This document shows positions 34,154 to 44,108 of a DNA stretch of 64,000 nucleotides, piece after piece (the stretch's first letter is position 1; every line of letters begins with the position of its first letter). Made by a program: the position numbers and the translations under genes. This DNA comes from Rhynchopus sp. YZ270_cl-10 (lineage: Eukaryota; Euglenozoa; Diplonemea; Diplonemida; Diplonemidae), in NCBI GenBank assembly GCA_964035575.1, contig OZ037863.1:1218001-1282000 (forward strand). Direction: 5' to 3'. The notes beneath the pieces are model-generated. The model searched no databases, was not told the origin of the DNA, and saw only the letters and a program-made list of their open reading frames with translations.

Positions 34154-35674
34154 ATGGCAGCGTCGGCACCACCCATGCCTGCAGGTGGTATGCACGCCAT
34201 CGCTCCACTGACACAGGTATGCCACCACCACCACATGCGACGTGCTGCCCACGACCTGCATCTCACTGCACTCGCGTGTGCTGAGCCAGGTCGGTTCTTG
34301 TCACTGCCACGTGTGGACAAGAGTGTGCAGGAAGCACAGTCACATCTGATGCTGTCAGACTTCGTTTGTCGTATTTTCCACACATTCCACACCCACAGGC
34401 CAAACAGAAGATAGACGTGCAAGTGGACGACTCCTCACGTGTGCTTTCCGTGGAACTTCACTTCACGAGAGACACAACCCTTTTCGACTTTAAAAAGCTG
34501 GTTGCTGCAAAGGAGGGTGTGCGCACAGAACATGTGCATCTCACCATTGGGGGCAAGGAGTACCCAGACACAAAGAAGCTTGCGCTTGTGGCACATCTGG
34601 ACTTTGTGATGAAGCTTGCTAGTAAGGTAATGTTTGTATTGTTCTTGACACCTCCTCACGTTGTGAGCTGCACTATTTGCCCCATTTTTGTCATCCAACT
34701 CACCTCCGCTTTGGAACGTGAGAAGCTGGCCACAACCATCATATGCGGTTACCTGAACTGCATCTGCACTCTCCTTCACGACGGAGTCTGCTTGCAAGGC
34801 CCTGTTTCTTATTTCACATGACAGGTTTACGTTCCCTCACCACCTCTAACTTACAGATGCCGATCTTCGTGAAGTCGTTGGGAGGGAAGACAATCCGTCT
34901 CGAAGTAGAACCACGTGACACCATCCTTGATGTGAAGGAGCAGATCAAGGACAAGGAGGGCTTCCCGATAGACCTGCAATTTCTTGTTGTGGGAGACGAC
35001 GAGCTTGAGGACGGACACACCCTTGCAGACTGCAACATTCAGAAGGACAGCACTGTGCACTTGGTGGTGTTCTCTCCACCGCCACGGGTATGACCACCAC
35101 CACAAGAGCAACACACAACGAACTGTGCACACTTTTGCTCTGCACACCCTGATGGGAGCACCCTGACCTCGTGTGGCACTGTGTGGACACTGCTTCCGTG
35201 TTCGAGACACAGCAGACCCTGACCCGGTTCGTCGGTTGTGCCACACACCACATGTGGAGACACTCCCTTCCTGCCTGCGAGCATGCATCTCTGCACTCTC
35301 TTCGGCTGTCTCCCACAAGGCTGTTTGTCTTCTTGCTTGGCAGATGCACACTACACCACACAAAGGGCCAAATTCTACGCAAGAGTTACCCTCCCTGTGG
35401 TGCTACCCACTAGCACCAACCACACCACGTACCTTCACAGAACATGCGCATCTTCGTCAAGACCTTGCGTGGAACGACAATCACCCTTGACCTTTCCTCG
35501 AATGACACCATCGATAACGTGAAGGAGAAGATCCAGGACCGGGCGGGCATCCCACACGACGATCAACGTATCATCTTCGCAGGGAAGCAGCTTGAGGGCG
35601 GACGCACCCTTGCAGAGTACAACATTCAGAATCTGAGCACTGTGCATTTGGTGGAGAGACTGCGTGGTGACTAA
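34154..35674 (+). CDS. Ubiquitin-like fusion gene 9 (three UBLs)
   Basis: Exons 34154-34216, 34399-34626, 34857-35087 and 35441-35674 give 251 residues. UBL1 is one codon longer than in the paralogues (VMKLASK). UBL3 ([19 protein letters not shown]) keeps the Lys48 equivalent and ends RLRGD. It is the last gene of the array and the only one without the 3' hairpin; its stop is TAA followed by unrelated sequence. The leader ATG at 33992 is in frame with the main start. Confidence 0.76.
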
Positions 35675-36310
35675 AACGCATCTCCTTCCCACATGCTGTG
35701 CTTATGAGGAACGGCATATGACGGAAGGAGGCGTTTGGTCTCACGTACATTTATGATTTTCCACTGTTCTTTTCCCATCTTTTCACTCATTTTCTAGCCT
35801 CTTTTCCTGCACAGAGAACTCATCTACTTTCCACATGTTGTACTTATGAAGTACATCATGTTTACACGAAGGTCTCAACACACAGTTGAAAAGGACAACG
35901 TGCAACACTTCAACAAGCACCCCTTTTTGGGTGTCAAAACAAGATACAAAACTCATTTTGACCCATTTTTCCTTACGCCCTACTAACGTGGTTTTGCGAC
36001 CTTGCCGACCCACCGTAATAAGGGCACCGCCTCTACACTAGACTCAATCCCCCTGCGAGCAGCATCAACGTCGAACACACAGCATGAGGTAGTCCCTCGG
36101 AACACATTTATGCTTTTTTTCCCGTTCTCTTCTCCTCTCCTTTTTTTCACACATTTTTTCCTTTTCCTGCACACAGAACTCATCACCTTGCCACATGTTG
36201 TACTTATGAAGTACACCATGAGACACATGGAGAATGCGGTATTCAGAACAGATGAAATCACCTGACTTTTTCTCTATTTTTATGATGTGATGGTTATTAC
36301 CTAGCGTCAC
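35675..36310. repeat. Array 3' flank, repeated spacer, no gene seen
   Basis: Spacer blocks known from between array genes (CCCACATGCTGTGCTTATGA; TTGCCGACCCACCGTAATAA) lie here in changed order. No coding frame. Confidence 0.55.
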
Positions 36311-36339
36311 CTTTTCTTAACTTTTTGCCATTTTTCTAG

Positions 36340-36455
36340 GTGTTGTGTTGGGGGAAAGGTACAACGACACTGCATTGTACCACGCGAGGCAGAAACAACA
36401 CACAGATGTGGTGCAGGTTCTCCTTGAGCACGGTGGGGAAGTCTTTGCGCAATGA
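36340..36455 (+). pseudogene. Orphan terminal exon with an ankyrin repeat
   Basis: After a TTTTTCTAG acceptor the frame reads ERYNDTALYHARQKQHTDVV, then QVLLEHGGEVFAQ and TGA. This is a clear ankyrin repeat (x-TAL-x-x-A, x-H-x-x-VV-x-x-LLEHG). No matching upstream exon or donor is evident before it; the ubiquitin-like array ends 670 bp upstream. It may be the last exon of a broken gene or of a gene with distant exons. Too short to appear among long open frames. Confidence 0.55.
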
Positions 36456-36779
36456 AGCATAGTGTGCCTCTCTGTTCGCGGCAACCTAACTGCACCGCCC
36501 TGCAAGAGGCCAAAAATGTTTAGCCAAAAAATGTACCCACACCCCCTCCCCTGTCTCTCTTACCTCTCTTTTTTTTTCCAGCGTTTTTAGTGACAAAAAA
36601 GGCCTGAAAAATACCAGAAAATGAAATTTCTGCTTCAATTTTTTTTTCAAATAAACCCCCTCTCCCTCTCCCTCCCTCTCTCTATCTCTTTCTTTCTGCT
36701 CTATCCCCTCTCAGTTTCCCCTTTCTCCCCTTCTCCCTTTTCAACTAAAATATATTTGTCGTAAACCCCCCTCACAGCT

Positions 36780-37270
36780 ATTGTTTACATATTTTTATGT
36801 AAATAGTATTCGTGCATGTAAATAATACATGTAAATAATTTAAATGTAAATAGTACATGTAAATAATTATCACTCATGTATTGTTTACATTTTCCACACC
36901 TCCCCTGTAGGGTAACCGAAGGTGAAGTGAGGTATAGTATTGAAATTGATGTGGGTGAAGGGTCAATTTTACAAACTCGGATTTTGTGAAAATTTTTGGC
37001 CGAAAATGGGCCCCACCTAGTGACCGGGCTCATATTTTCCAAAATTTAAGTGGTCAAAAAATTGTCCAATTTTCAACATCGACCCCACCATTTTCTGGAC
37101 AGATTCCGGAAATTCCAAAAAATTGTGTTTTTGGTCACGAATCCGCACCCCGTCACCAAAAACCGGCAAAAAAAAGGGGGTGTAAATAAATAATTCGAAT
37201 GTAAATAGTAATTGGATGTAAATAATAGCTGTGAATAATTATATGTAAACAATACCTGTATGTAAACAAT
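36780..37270. repeat. TGTAAATA-rich repeat interrupted by a dispersed element
   Basis: Irregular units of ATGTAAATAATAC lie at 36780-36890 and 37180-37270. Between them, about 36895-37130 matches the repeat found twice at 61849-62374 (GGGTCAATTTTACAAA, then GGGCTCATATTT), so that element seems to have inserted into the TGTAAATA array. Confidence 0.65.
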
Positions 37271-37474
37271 AGTTGGGAGGGGGGTTTATTCCACAAATAG
37301 ATAAAAAAAAACTAATACACACCGATGAACCGAATATCGACACTCCCGCTCTCACACCTTATTCGGATCCGCCATGTTGCCTCCTCCTCCTCCTCCTCCT
37401 CCTTCTCCCCCTCTGCTCCTCGACGTCGCCTCCCTCCGAACCACCTCCACGCCACACAACACCGTGCGTACCGT

Positions 37475-39259
37475 ATGAAGGTCGAGATACCGAAGGAGGA
37501 TGAGATGATGGTCTTGCAATACGGCCATCAAATGGATGTGATGTACCGGTGGCTGACCACGGGGCAGCATTGCGTGTGGTTGGGTGACTTTGCGTTGGGC
37601 ATGCAGGTCTATGAGAGGCTCGACCGTCGTTCCGAAGCAGACTGGGTCGCACAGAGCGAGGCGCGCACCTCTCCAAGAAATTTTCATGAATATACGGAGT
37701 ACGTTGCACGGAAAAGGATGTTCGATTATATGTGGTTTCCGAACCCTATCTCGGGGATGGGCAACGCATACAACGATGAGCAGCTGACGACGTGGATTTC
37801 AACAGAATATCCACCAATGAATTTTCCGTATCTTCCGGTATCCGTCTTTGCTGCGTTGGTGCGATCCTATCATAGGACCCGGTTTGGGACCGCGTATTCG
37901 TGTCTTGGTTCGGGGAGTGTTCCAGTCAAGGTGTTGCACGGTGTTGATATGATGCCCGCAGCGCATCCCCCTGCAGTGCTCCTCCGAAACTTTCTTGTTG
38001 CAACGTTGAAAGGAAATCGTGATTTCTTCAGTGAATACCCCCTTCGCGTATTGTTCCCCAATGCAGGCAACCATGCCGGAATATGTCCGTTAATGCTGTT
38101 AAATTTAAGCAGGTTTCATGGATCAGTACATTGCTTGGACAGCGACGCTGAAGCGATTTCGAATATTCAATATAACCATGCACGCCTTCGCGAAATACAT
38201 TCTCACAAAAAAGGCCAATTCCGCTCATTGAAAGCAGAGACACGACACACCTTCCTCCCTGCACGCAATAAATTTAAACGGTTTAACCTCGCGGTTTTAA
38301 CCCCAAAATGGCTTCCAGATGAGGATACTGTTGCGTCATACATTCCTTCATTTTCTCTTGACGCCCTCCGAGGGTACTATGACTTAGATGGTTACAATGA
38401 AAACATTGATTTTCTTATGAAGGACAGCCTCTTCTGCAGAGATGAGGAAGATGCTTTGGAGTACCAATTCTCGCACATCGATGAGGTGATGGATGCGGAT
38501 GGGGTGGTCATTGTGTTGTGGTCGAACCTGCAGAACATTCTCTTGGGGACAGATGCACATCCCGTCGTTGCAGAATTGGAACGCAATACACGGTTCAGCT
38601 TGGAACACTTTGAGGATATTCCATTTCAATTAGCATCCCAATCTTTGCAAGAAAAGCAAGGAATGCCCTTCCTCGCCGACCTCAACCGAAAACTAAAGGT
38701 AGAACTCTGGGTTCTCCGGGTAAACCGTTTGTATCTCGCCCCAACAGAACCTCTCGAACAACACGGTCTAATTCCTACGGAAGACCACTTCAATGAGACC
38801 GGCCTTGCAGTGGTCGATGGTGAAACCCCTGAAGGTGCAGCCAAAGCTGTGATGCAACGTGAGGCAGATACAGAAGGGTTGGTAGATCGATTAGGTCTAG
38901 ATGGGAATCATGTGGACTATGAGTTGCTTGCGAAGGTTCAGGCACCGAAGAAGAAGCGTCGCATCAGGTCGCCGGAGTTAGAGTACTTCAACCCTCGCGA
39001 TGAAATGTTCGATTATTCCAGCAATAAGCGAGTAAAGCGTGACACCCGTCTCGTAGAAGGGCACCAACCGCAGGAGGAAGGTGTACAGTACAACGCACTT
39101 CTCAGGGCAAAGACGCTGAAAGAAGGGGAAGTGAAGAGGGAGCGGAGTGAACGCAAAAGGCGCCTTCAAGAAGTTGGTCTTGGGTTGAAGCCGCCCCGCT
39201 GCGCTTTGCCGAGAAAGAGCCAGGGTGGGAGGGGTGGGGTAACTATCCTGAAGGGCTGA
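37475..39259 (+). CDS. Class I methyltransferase-like protein
   Basis: A 594-residue protein without introns. A block near residues 185-215 reads VLFPNAGNHAGICPLMLLNL and then CLDSDAEAISNI. These resemble motif I and the acidic post-I strand of a class I SAM-dependent methyltransferase; FNLAVLTPKWLP would be motif IV. The usual glycine-rich motif I is weak, so activity is uncertain. The C-terminal third is charged, with nuclear-type basic clusters (APKKKRRIR; KRERSERKRR). The frame extends to 37325, but the added residues come from a CTC-rich pyrimidine tract that looks like 5' leader. Confidence 0.65.
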   Translation: MKVEIPKEDEMMVLQYGHQMDVMYRWLTTGQHCVWLGDFALGMQVYERLDRRSEADWVAQSEARTSPRNFHEYTEYVARKRMFDYMWFPNPISGMGNAYNDEQLTTWISTEYPPMNFPYLPVSVFAALVRSYHRTRFGTAYSCLGSGSVPVKVLHGVDMMPAAHPPAVLLRNFLVATLKGNRDFFSEYPLRVLFPNAGNHAGICPLMLLNLSRFHGSVHCLDSDAEAISNIQYNHARLREIHSHKKGQFRSLKAETRHTFLPARNKFKRFNLAVLTPKWLPDEDTVASYIPSFSLDALRGYYDLDGYNENIDFLMKDSLFCRDEEDALEYQFSHIDEVMDADGVVIVLWSNLQNILLGTDAHPVVAELERNTRFSLEHFEDIPFQLASQSLQEKQGMPFLADLNRKLKVELWVLRVNRLYLAPTEPLEQHGLIPTEDHFNETGLAVVDGETPEGAAKAVMQREADTEGLVDRLGLDGNHVDYELLAKVQAPKKKRRIRSPELEYFNPRDEMFDYSSNKRVKRDTRLVEGHQPQEEGVQYNALLRAKTLKEGEVKRERSERKRRLQEVGLGLKPPRCALPRKSQGGRGGVTILKG

Positions 39260-39588
39260 TTTCCCCCCTGGATTTTGAGTTTTTTATTTGAATTTTTTTT
39301 TTTTTCAGGCAGCCTTTTTCTCTTTGGAAAAAAAGCGGTGAAACGATGTGTTTTCTGTCTCAGGTCTTAATGGGCCTGTTGTGATCAAATAGGGAGAGCA
39401 AAAAAATGTTTGGATTTTCTTTTTTCAATGGGCCTGAATTCATTGGAGTAGTGTAGTTACCTCGGTTGTGTTGCCACAGTTTGTGCAATCTCTCCACTTT
39501 CCTTGAACTCTACTATCCTTTCCTCCCCCCCTCTCGATCCACACCAACAAACAGAAGCCACTCCCTCCCCACCCCCACATCCGAAGCA

Positions 39589-40608
39589 ATGGCTCCCAAG
39601 GAGCTGTTCTACAGAAAGCGATGGCTTGTCATGCGGTACAACGTGGAGAACATGCTTATGCACGGGCCAAAGGTCATCCAGACTCCTAACATGCAGAAGT
39701 ATTCTGGTATGCTAAACACCCTGTGGGACTTTTTGATCGATTTTTTTTCGAAGTTGTTATTTGATGAAACAACTTTTGTTGTCTAAAAAATATTGGAGGC
39801 AGCGCTGCGGGCAAAAACAAAACGGATTGAAAAAGACAGAAACTTGCTTGTTTCTTTGAGTACTCAATTCACCACAACCTTTACTTCAGTTTAATACAGT
39901 TTTTTCCCCCATCATTTTGTTTTTCGGCTTTGAGCGCACAAACAAAAGAACCTATATTTCTTAAAGATGCCCCTATTGTGGTGTCTTTTGTTGCATGGGT
40001 CTACGTATGATCGATTCATTTCCTTATTATCTCCCTCAGGTTCGTTGACATCAAGGTTGTTGTTTCACACGTACCACATGAGCGGGTCTGGTGCAGAGAA
40101 GCCGTATTGGGCGAGAACCTTCTTGGTAGGGCAGAAGCGGGCAAGTTTCATGATGGCCAACGTGGGAGGTGGGCGGCAACACAGCTGGAAGTATGTCCCC
40201 CCTCATTCTCTCTCTTAGTAAAGGTGACTAAGCACGAGAGGCTTAGGATCATCATCATATGATATTATACACTTTTCTTCTTACGTTATGTGTGCACGAG
40301 AGGTACAATCATCTTTAATATTTTCTTTCTCTTTGAATGAACATCTCTGTGTTAAGATCATCTAGAGCGTACCAACGAAAAGTATCATACTGTATGTCAA
40401 TCTAAAGGCAGGACGGAACTAAAACAAAATGAATAATATACAGTCCAAAAACCTGCAGTCTGTTATTGTACAGCCAGTTTAGCTAAAAGTACTTTTCAAA
40501 CATTTTACTTCCCCAAAAAACAGCCACTCTTGGCAGCGATACCGTGTGTCCGACGGAGAAAGCGGTCACGAGCAGTTCCTGGACCTGAGAGGACCGCAGC
40601 CACGTTAA
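39589..40608 (+). CDS. Small three-exon gene, unknown product (117 aa)
   Basis: Exons 39589-39706, 40040-40190 and 40524-40608. Donors are GTATGC and GTATGT, acceptors CAG, and phases agree. The protein begins MAPKELFYRKRWLVMRYNVE and is basic, with GSGAEKPYWARTFLVGQKR in the middle. If intron 2 is kept, the frame ends at TAG 40218 with 98 residues. Intron 2 contains hairpins A and A' at 40223 and 40291. A small basic protein of this kind could be a mitochondrial complex or ribosome subunit, but I recognise no family. Confidence 0.6.
40223..40312 (+). repeat. Hairpin A (copy 2) and A' inside an intron
   Basis: At 40223-40250 GGTGACTAAGC-ACGAGAG-GCTTAGGATCATC recurs unchanged. At 40291-40312 TGTGC-ACGAGAG-GTACAATCATC follows, with a different stem that still pairs (one G-U). 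Both lie in intron 2 of the gene at 39589. Confidence 0.6.
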
Positions 40609-41160
40609 GGTAGATTGCATTGAGCTCTCTCTCTCTCTCTCTCTTACTCTCTTTGTCTTCGCTAATGACGACACAGCGCAGTGCAAGAAGGCAGTTTGGG
40701 TGAACTCTTTAAGGCGGAAAAGAGGTAGCGATACAAACACAATATATCTCAACAGGGCTCTCATTATCTTTTTTTTCCCGGGAAAAAGTACCTCTTCTCA
40801 ATTTCCGTTTCTCTGGACAAAGAACTATTCTGATTTTTAATTGGAAAATGTTTTTTTCCCGTTCAGTGTTGTGAGCAACACCTTGAATCGAAACGGAAGC
40901 AAAGGGGGTGTTCTTGTGGGGGGCGGGGGGCGGGAGTGGGAGGGGGGGAGAGAATAGAGTTGAACTTTCCCCTTTCAATGATTGTCATTAAGTGGCATGC
41001 ACGGGGCTTTAGAGAGTTCAGATTACCAACTTTTTTCTCTTTCATTGGGGCTGGTTTGGGGGTGTTCATATACGTTCGAGTTAACTGAAAAAAGGATACA
41101 CTTTATTTTTGTTGAAAATTTTTAACTTTTCTGCAGTTACGTGTCAGTATGAGGACAAAT

Positions 41161-41235
41161 ACTTTGGTGGGAAGTGATTCAAGCGTCTGAGTTTGTTTAT
41201 TCCCCTCCCCGTCTATTGTGCACTCACCTCATGTC
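41161..41235 (+). repeat. Orphan copy of the array gene 1 upstream block
   Basis: GTGATTCAAGCGTCTGAGTT and TTTATTCCCCTC match the sequence at 17087-17125 before ubiquitin-like gene 1. No UBL frame follows here. Confidence 0.45.
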
Positions 41236-41256
41236 TGTACTTCTCTTACCCTAAGG

Positions 41257-41596
41257 TGGTGCTATAGGAAATGAGTCAGCAACCTGTCAGCGACCTGTCA
41301 ATATCGGGGAGAGGGTCATTTTTTAATAGTACTTTGCCATTTTTTCAGGTACACAGGTACACAGGTACACAGGTACACAGGTACACAGGTACACAGGTAC
41401 ACAGGTACACAGGTACACAGGTACACAGGTACACAGGTACACAGGTACACAGGTACACAGGTACACAGGTACACAGGTACACAGGTACACAGGTACACAG
41501 GTACACAGGTACACAGGTACACAGGTACACAGGTACACAGGTACACAGGTACACAGGTACACAGGTACACAGGTACACAGGTACACAGGTACAGAT
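41257..41596 (+). repeat. Dispersed repeat with a 30-unit AGGTACAC array
   Basis: The same leader as at 2302 is followed by about 30 perfect AGGTACAC units (41349-41592). Frames on both strands here are repeat artefacts. Confidence 0.92.
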
Positions 41597-41926
41597 GTGA
41601 GGCATTTTCCTGCTTACTGGTGTGGCTGAAAGGGGGTGCTATTTTCTGCTATTTTCTGCTATTTTCTGCTATTCTGGGCATCTGGATTTTTTGGTGCGGC
41701 TGAAGGGAGGTGCTATTTCGTGCTACTTTCTGCTATTTTGGGGTCGTCAGGCACACCACGTACTCCAACGTTTGTTCTGAACATTTTCTTGTCTATCTTC
41801 AGGCGTTCATCGAAAAGGCCAAATCATGTTGCGTCCTCTCACTCTCAAAAATCAGTTTCCGCCCGCCTTCTGTCACTCTCGGTGTCATTGCGCTTTCTCT
41901 GTTTCTCAGTAGTGGTGTTTTGATAG

Positions 41927-42208
41927 GGGTCGGTTTTAAACTCCCCCAAATGGTCGCAGACCACTTTTTTCGATTTCTACTGAGCCTGCAACTCCCCTGG
42001 AATCGGTTGTGAGTGACTTTTGGCGGTGTTTTGAGGTTAAGCGTAGCCTTTTATTTTTTTTTGCTATTTTCAGGCTACTTACCTCACAACACCGCCAAAA
42101 GTCACTCACAACCGATTCCAGGGGAGTTGCAAGCACCTGTGGGGGCTCAGATTGTGTAAAACTCGAAAAAGGTGGTGTGGGACCATTTGGGGAGTTTGAA
42201 ACCGACCC
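41927..42208. mobile_element. Long foldback element, arms about 130 bp
   Basis: GGGTCGGTTTTAAACTCCCC to GGCTAC at the left returns as its inverted counterpart, ending GAGTTTGAAACCGACCC at the right. Mismatches are concentrated in the outer arms; the inner 60 bp (AATCGGTTGTGAGTGACTTT) are nearly perfect. A T-run forms the loop near 42055. Confidence 0.85.
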
Positions 42209-42296
42209 ACGGTGGACTCCCGATGGGAAAGGGCAACTTAATTTCGGATTTCTGAAAAAAGGGGGAGTACCAACTCCCCCTACGCCTACTGCAAGT

Positions 42297-42650
42297 GGTG
42301 AAACGACTCGCATGCGATAATACGAGAACGATTCTCGCACCAAATTATCGCATATTCTAAGCCAGGATTATGCGATAATATTTTTTTTTGGGGATTTTCC
42401 GATTTTCTGGTTTTCCGGTTTTCCCTGCAGGGAAAACCGGAAAACCAGTTGAGTCAAAATCAAGACATAGAATAGGCGAGACTGGACGAGAATCACCTTG
42501 GTCATTCGCGTTCATTCTCGCTCAATACGAGGATGACGAGAACATTTCCTTAACACTCTTGTGTTAAGGAAATATTCTCGTCGGAAAATACGAGAATTTT
42601 TGATCATCCCAACGTTGGGCGAGAATGCGAGAATGCGACTCGTTTCACCA
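42297..42650. mobile_element. TIR element with a nested 42-bp perfect palindrome
   Basis: GGTGAAACGACTCGCAT and its complement GCGACTCGTTTCACC bound 354 bp. Inside are a perfect 42-bp palindrome at 42407-42448 centred on CTGCAG and an inverted pair around TTAAGGAAAT near 42545-42590. ATAATACGAGAA motifs repeat. Confidence 0.8.
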
Positions 42651-42659
42651 TTATGACTA

Positions 42660-43013
42660 GGCAGACCTAGAAGGCGGATTCATATTCGCTTTCTAGGTAT
42701 GCCTAGGGGAGGGCATCAACTCCCGCTAGGGGGGAGTTGAACTCCCTATAGCGGGAGTCAAAGGGGGGGGTTCAACACCCCCTAGCCTAGCTAGGGGGTG
42801 TTGGGTACCCTCACGTTTGACCTCCTGTTAACAATGCCCTTTGCTAGAAGGAGTGCACCGTGCATACATGGTGGGGTCCAGTCTGAGCTGGACTAAAAGC
42901 TGGAGTCTCAACAAGCGGGGGTGGCACACCCGAAAAGCGAGTGTCGTCGCACCCTCTAGTTGAGTCTCCTGTTTGACTCCAGCTCAGAGCCTGGACCCCA
43001 CCGTGTATGCTTG
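42660..43013. mobile_element. Adjacent hairpins and a TIR element (42858-43013)
   Basis: First come hairpins built on GACCTAGAA, CAACTCCCGCTA and CCCCCTAGC. Then TGCATACATGGTGGGGTCCA and its inverted counterpart bound 156 bp, with a second inverted pair GGAGTCTCAAC. Confidence 0.75.
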
Positions 43014-43538
43014 AGATGCCATCGTGTTTATTCCAGTCAAGTAGCTGGTTGGTCAGGTCCACTTCTTTGTCAGCTGCAAGAGCCGGCTGCGCCGCACTGC
43101 AATATACTCCAGACCCTGGCTGTCGAGCTGTGTGTCGCTTGCATGCATCACATCTCCCTGGCGGAGTCGACCCAGACTACCATCGCCCTGCAGCGAGCAA
43201 CTCGCTATCAACCACATGGTGGTGTAGCACAAGTAGTTCAAGAAGTCGCTACTATGGTGTCACTTCAGAAGGGAAGACATTTTCCTTCTTCACAACCTTC
43301 AGCAGGCAGTCTTTATGGTTTGAAGATCTCCAATGCTATTTGCGCAGCGACTACCATTAGGATCATTCCCAAAGGGAAAAGGCGCTCTTTATTGCTGTGT
43401 ATTTGTTCAGAAACGCAGACGGGTAGACAGACGTAGCCCGGCTGCATCCATCGCTGATGATGACTTCCCCCCCTCCCCCCGACACACAACAGCTCCACCC
43501 TTTTTTTTTTTTTTACACATTTTTCAAAAAAGATCAAA

Positions 43539-44108
43539 ATGGGATACTCAAGAAGTCTTCTGGCTCTCGCGTTTCTTTCCGTCTGCTTTGCGGACACCTC
43601 CCCGCACTCCCAAGGCCCCACTGCTTTCTTTTTGACGAAGGAGGTCAACCTTGCGTTAAGCTGTAGTGTTTGCAATTTGACGTTTGGTTTGTTTCATGAA
43701 AGCTTGCAGAAGGGGAGACGCAGTGTGTTGAAGAAAGGGACTGAGGAGGTGGACAAAGACCTGGTCAGTGTTGTGGTAGAAAAGAGTATGGACCGGTCGT
43801 GCAAGAAGCTGCGGAAGTCGTACGCGCTGTCCTGGTCAGTGTCGGAGAACAAGCCTGCAAACCACTCATTCCTTGCGCATAGTATGATCCCCCATCATAC
43901 CAAAGGGACCGACACCCAGAAGCAGTGGGCGGATGAATTCCTTCAGCACCGCTGTGGCTTCCTCAAGTCAAAGTACTACCTTGAAACGTCGCTCAAGTAC
44001 GCTGACAGAGAAGTCCCCCTTGCAGGCTGTCCCATCAAAGAATGTAAAAAGGACGACGCTGTTGAGAAGCAAGGCTCAGAACCTGTGGAGAAGAAGAAGG
44101 AAGAATAG
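43539..44108 (+). CDS. Secreted saposin/canopy-like protein
   Basis: 189 residues, no introns. A signal peptide (MGYSRSLLALAFLSVCFADT) is followed by LSCSVCNLTFGLFHESLQKG. C-x-x-C opens the mature part, then RSCKKLRKSY and LQHRCGFLKSKYY supply the partner cysteines. This spacing resembles the saposin-like canopy/MESD-associated family, ER residents that help fold cell-surface receptors. The last 30 residues are Lys/Glu-rich and end KKKEE, not a classical KDEL. The start follows a T-rich tract. Confidence 0.65.
   Translation: MGYSRSLLALAFLSVCFADTSPHSQGPTAFFLTKEVNLALSCSVCNLTFGLFHESLQKGRRSVLKKGTEEVDKDLVSVVVEKSMDRSCKKLRKSYALSWSVSENKPANHSFLAHSMIPHHTKGTDTQKQWADEFLQHRCGFLKSKYYLETSLKYADREVPLAGCPIKECKKDDAVEKQGSEPVEKKKEE

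Noticed and set aside
17304-35674. Polyubiquitin precursor
   Set aside because: No Gly-Gly at any domain junction or at the C terminus, introns between domains, and linkers such as SPPPR.
41271-41600. Open frames of 84-109 residues on both strands
   Set aside because: They encode only the 8-bp microsatellite period; likewise frames at 10029-10448, 14155-14411, 49637-49957 and 60610-61143.
42960-43436. A 158-residue plus-strand frame
   Set aside because: It begins inside a foldback element, and frames on the other strand are also open. Composition is somewhat coding-like, but there is no domain or start context.
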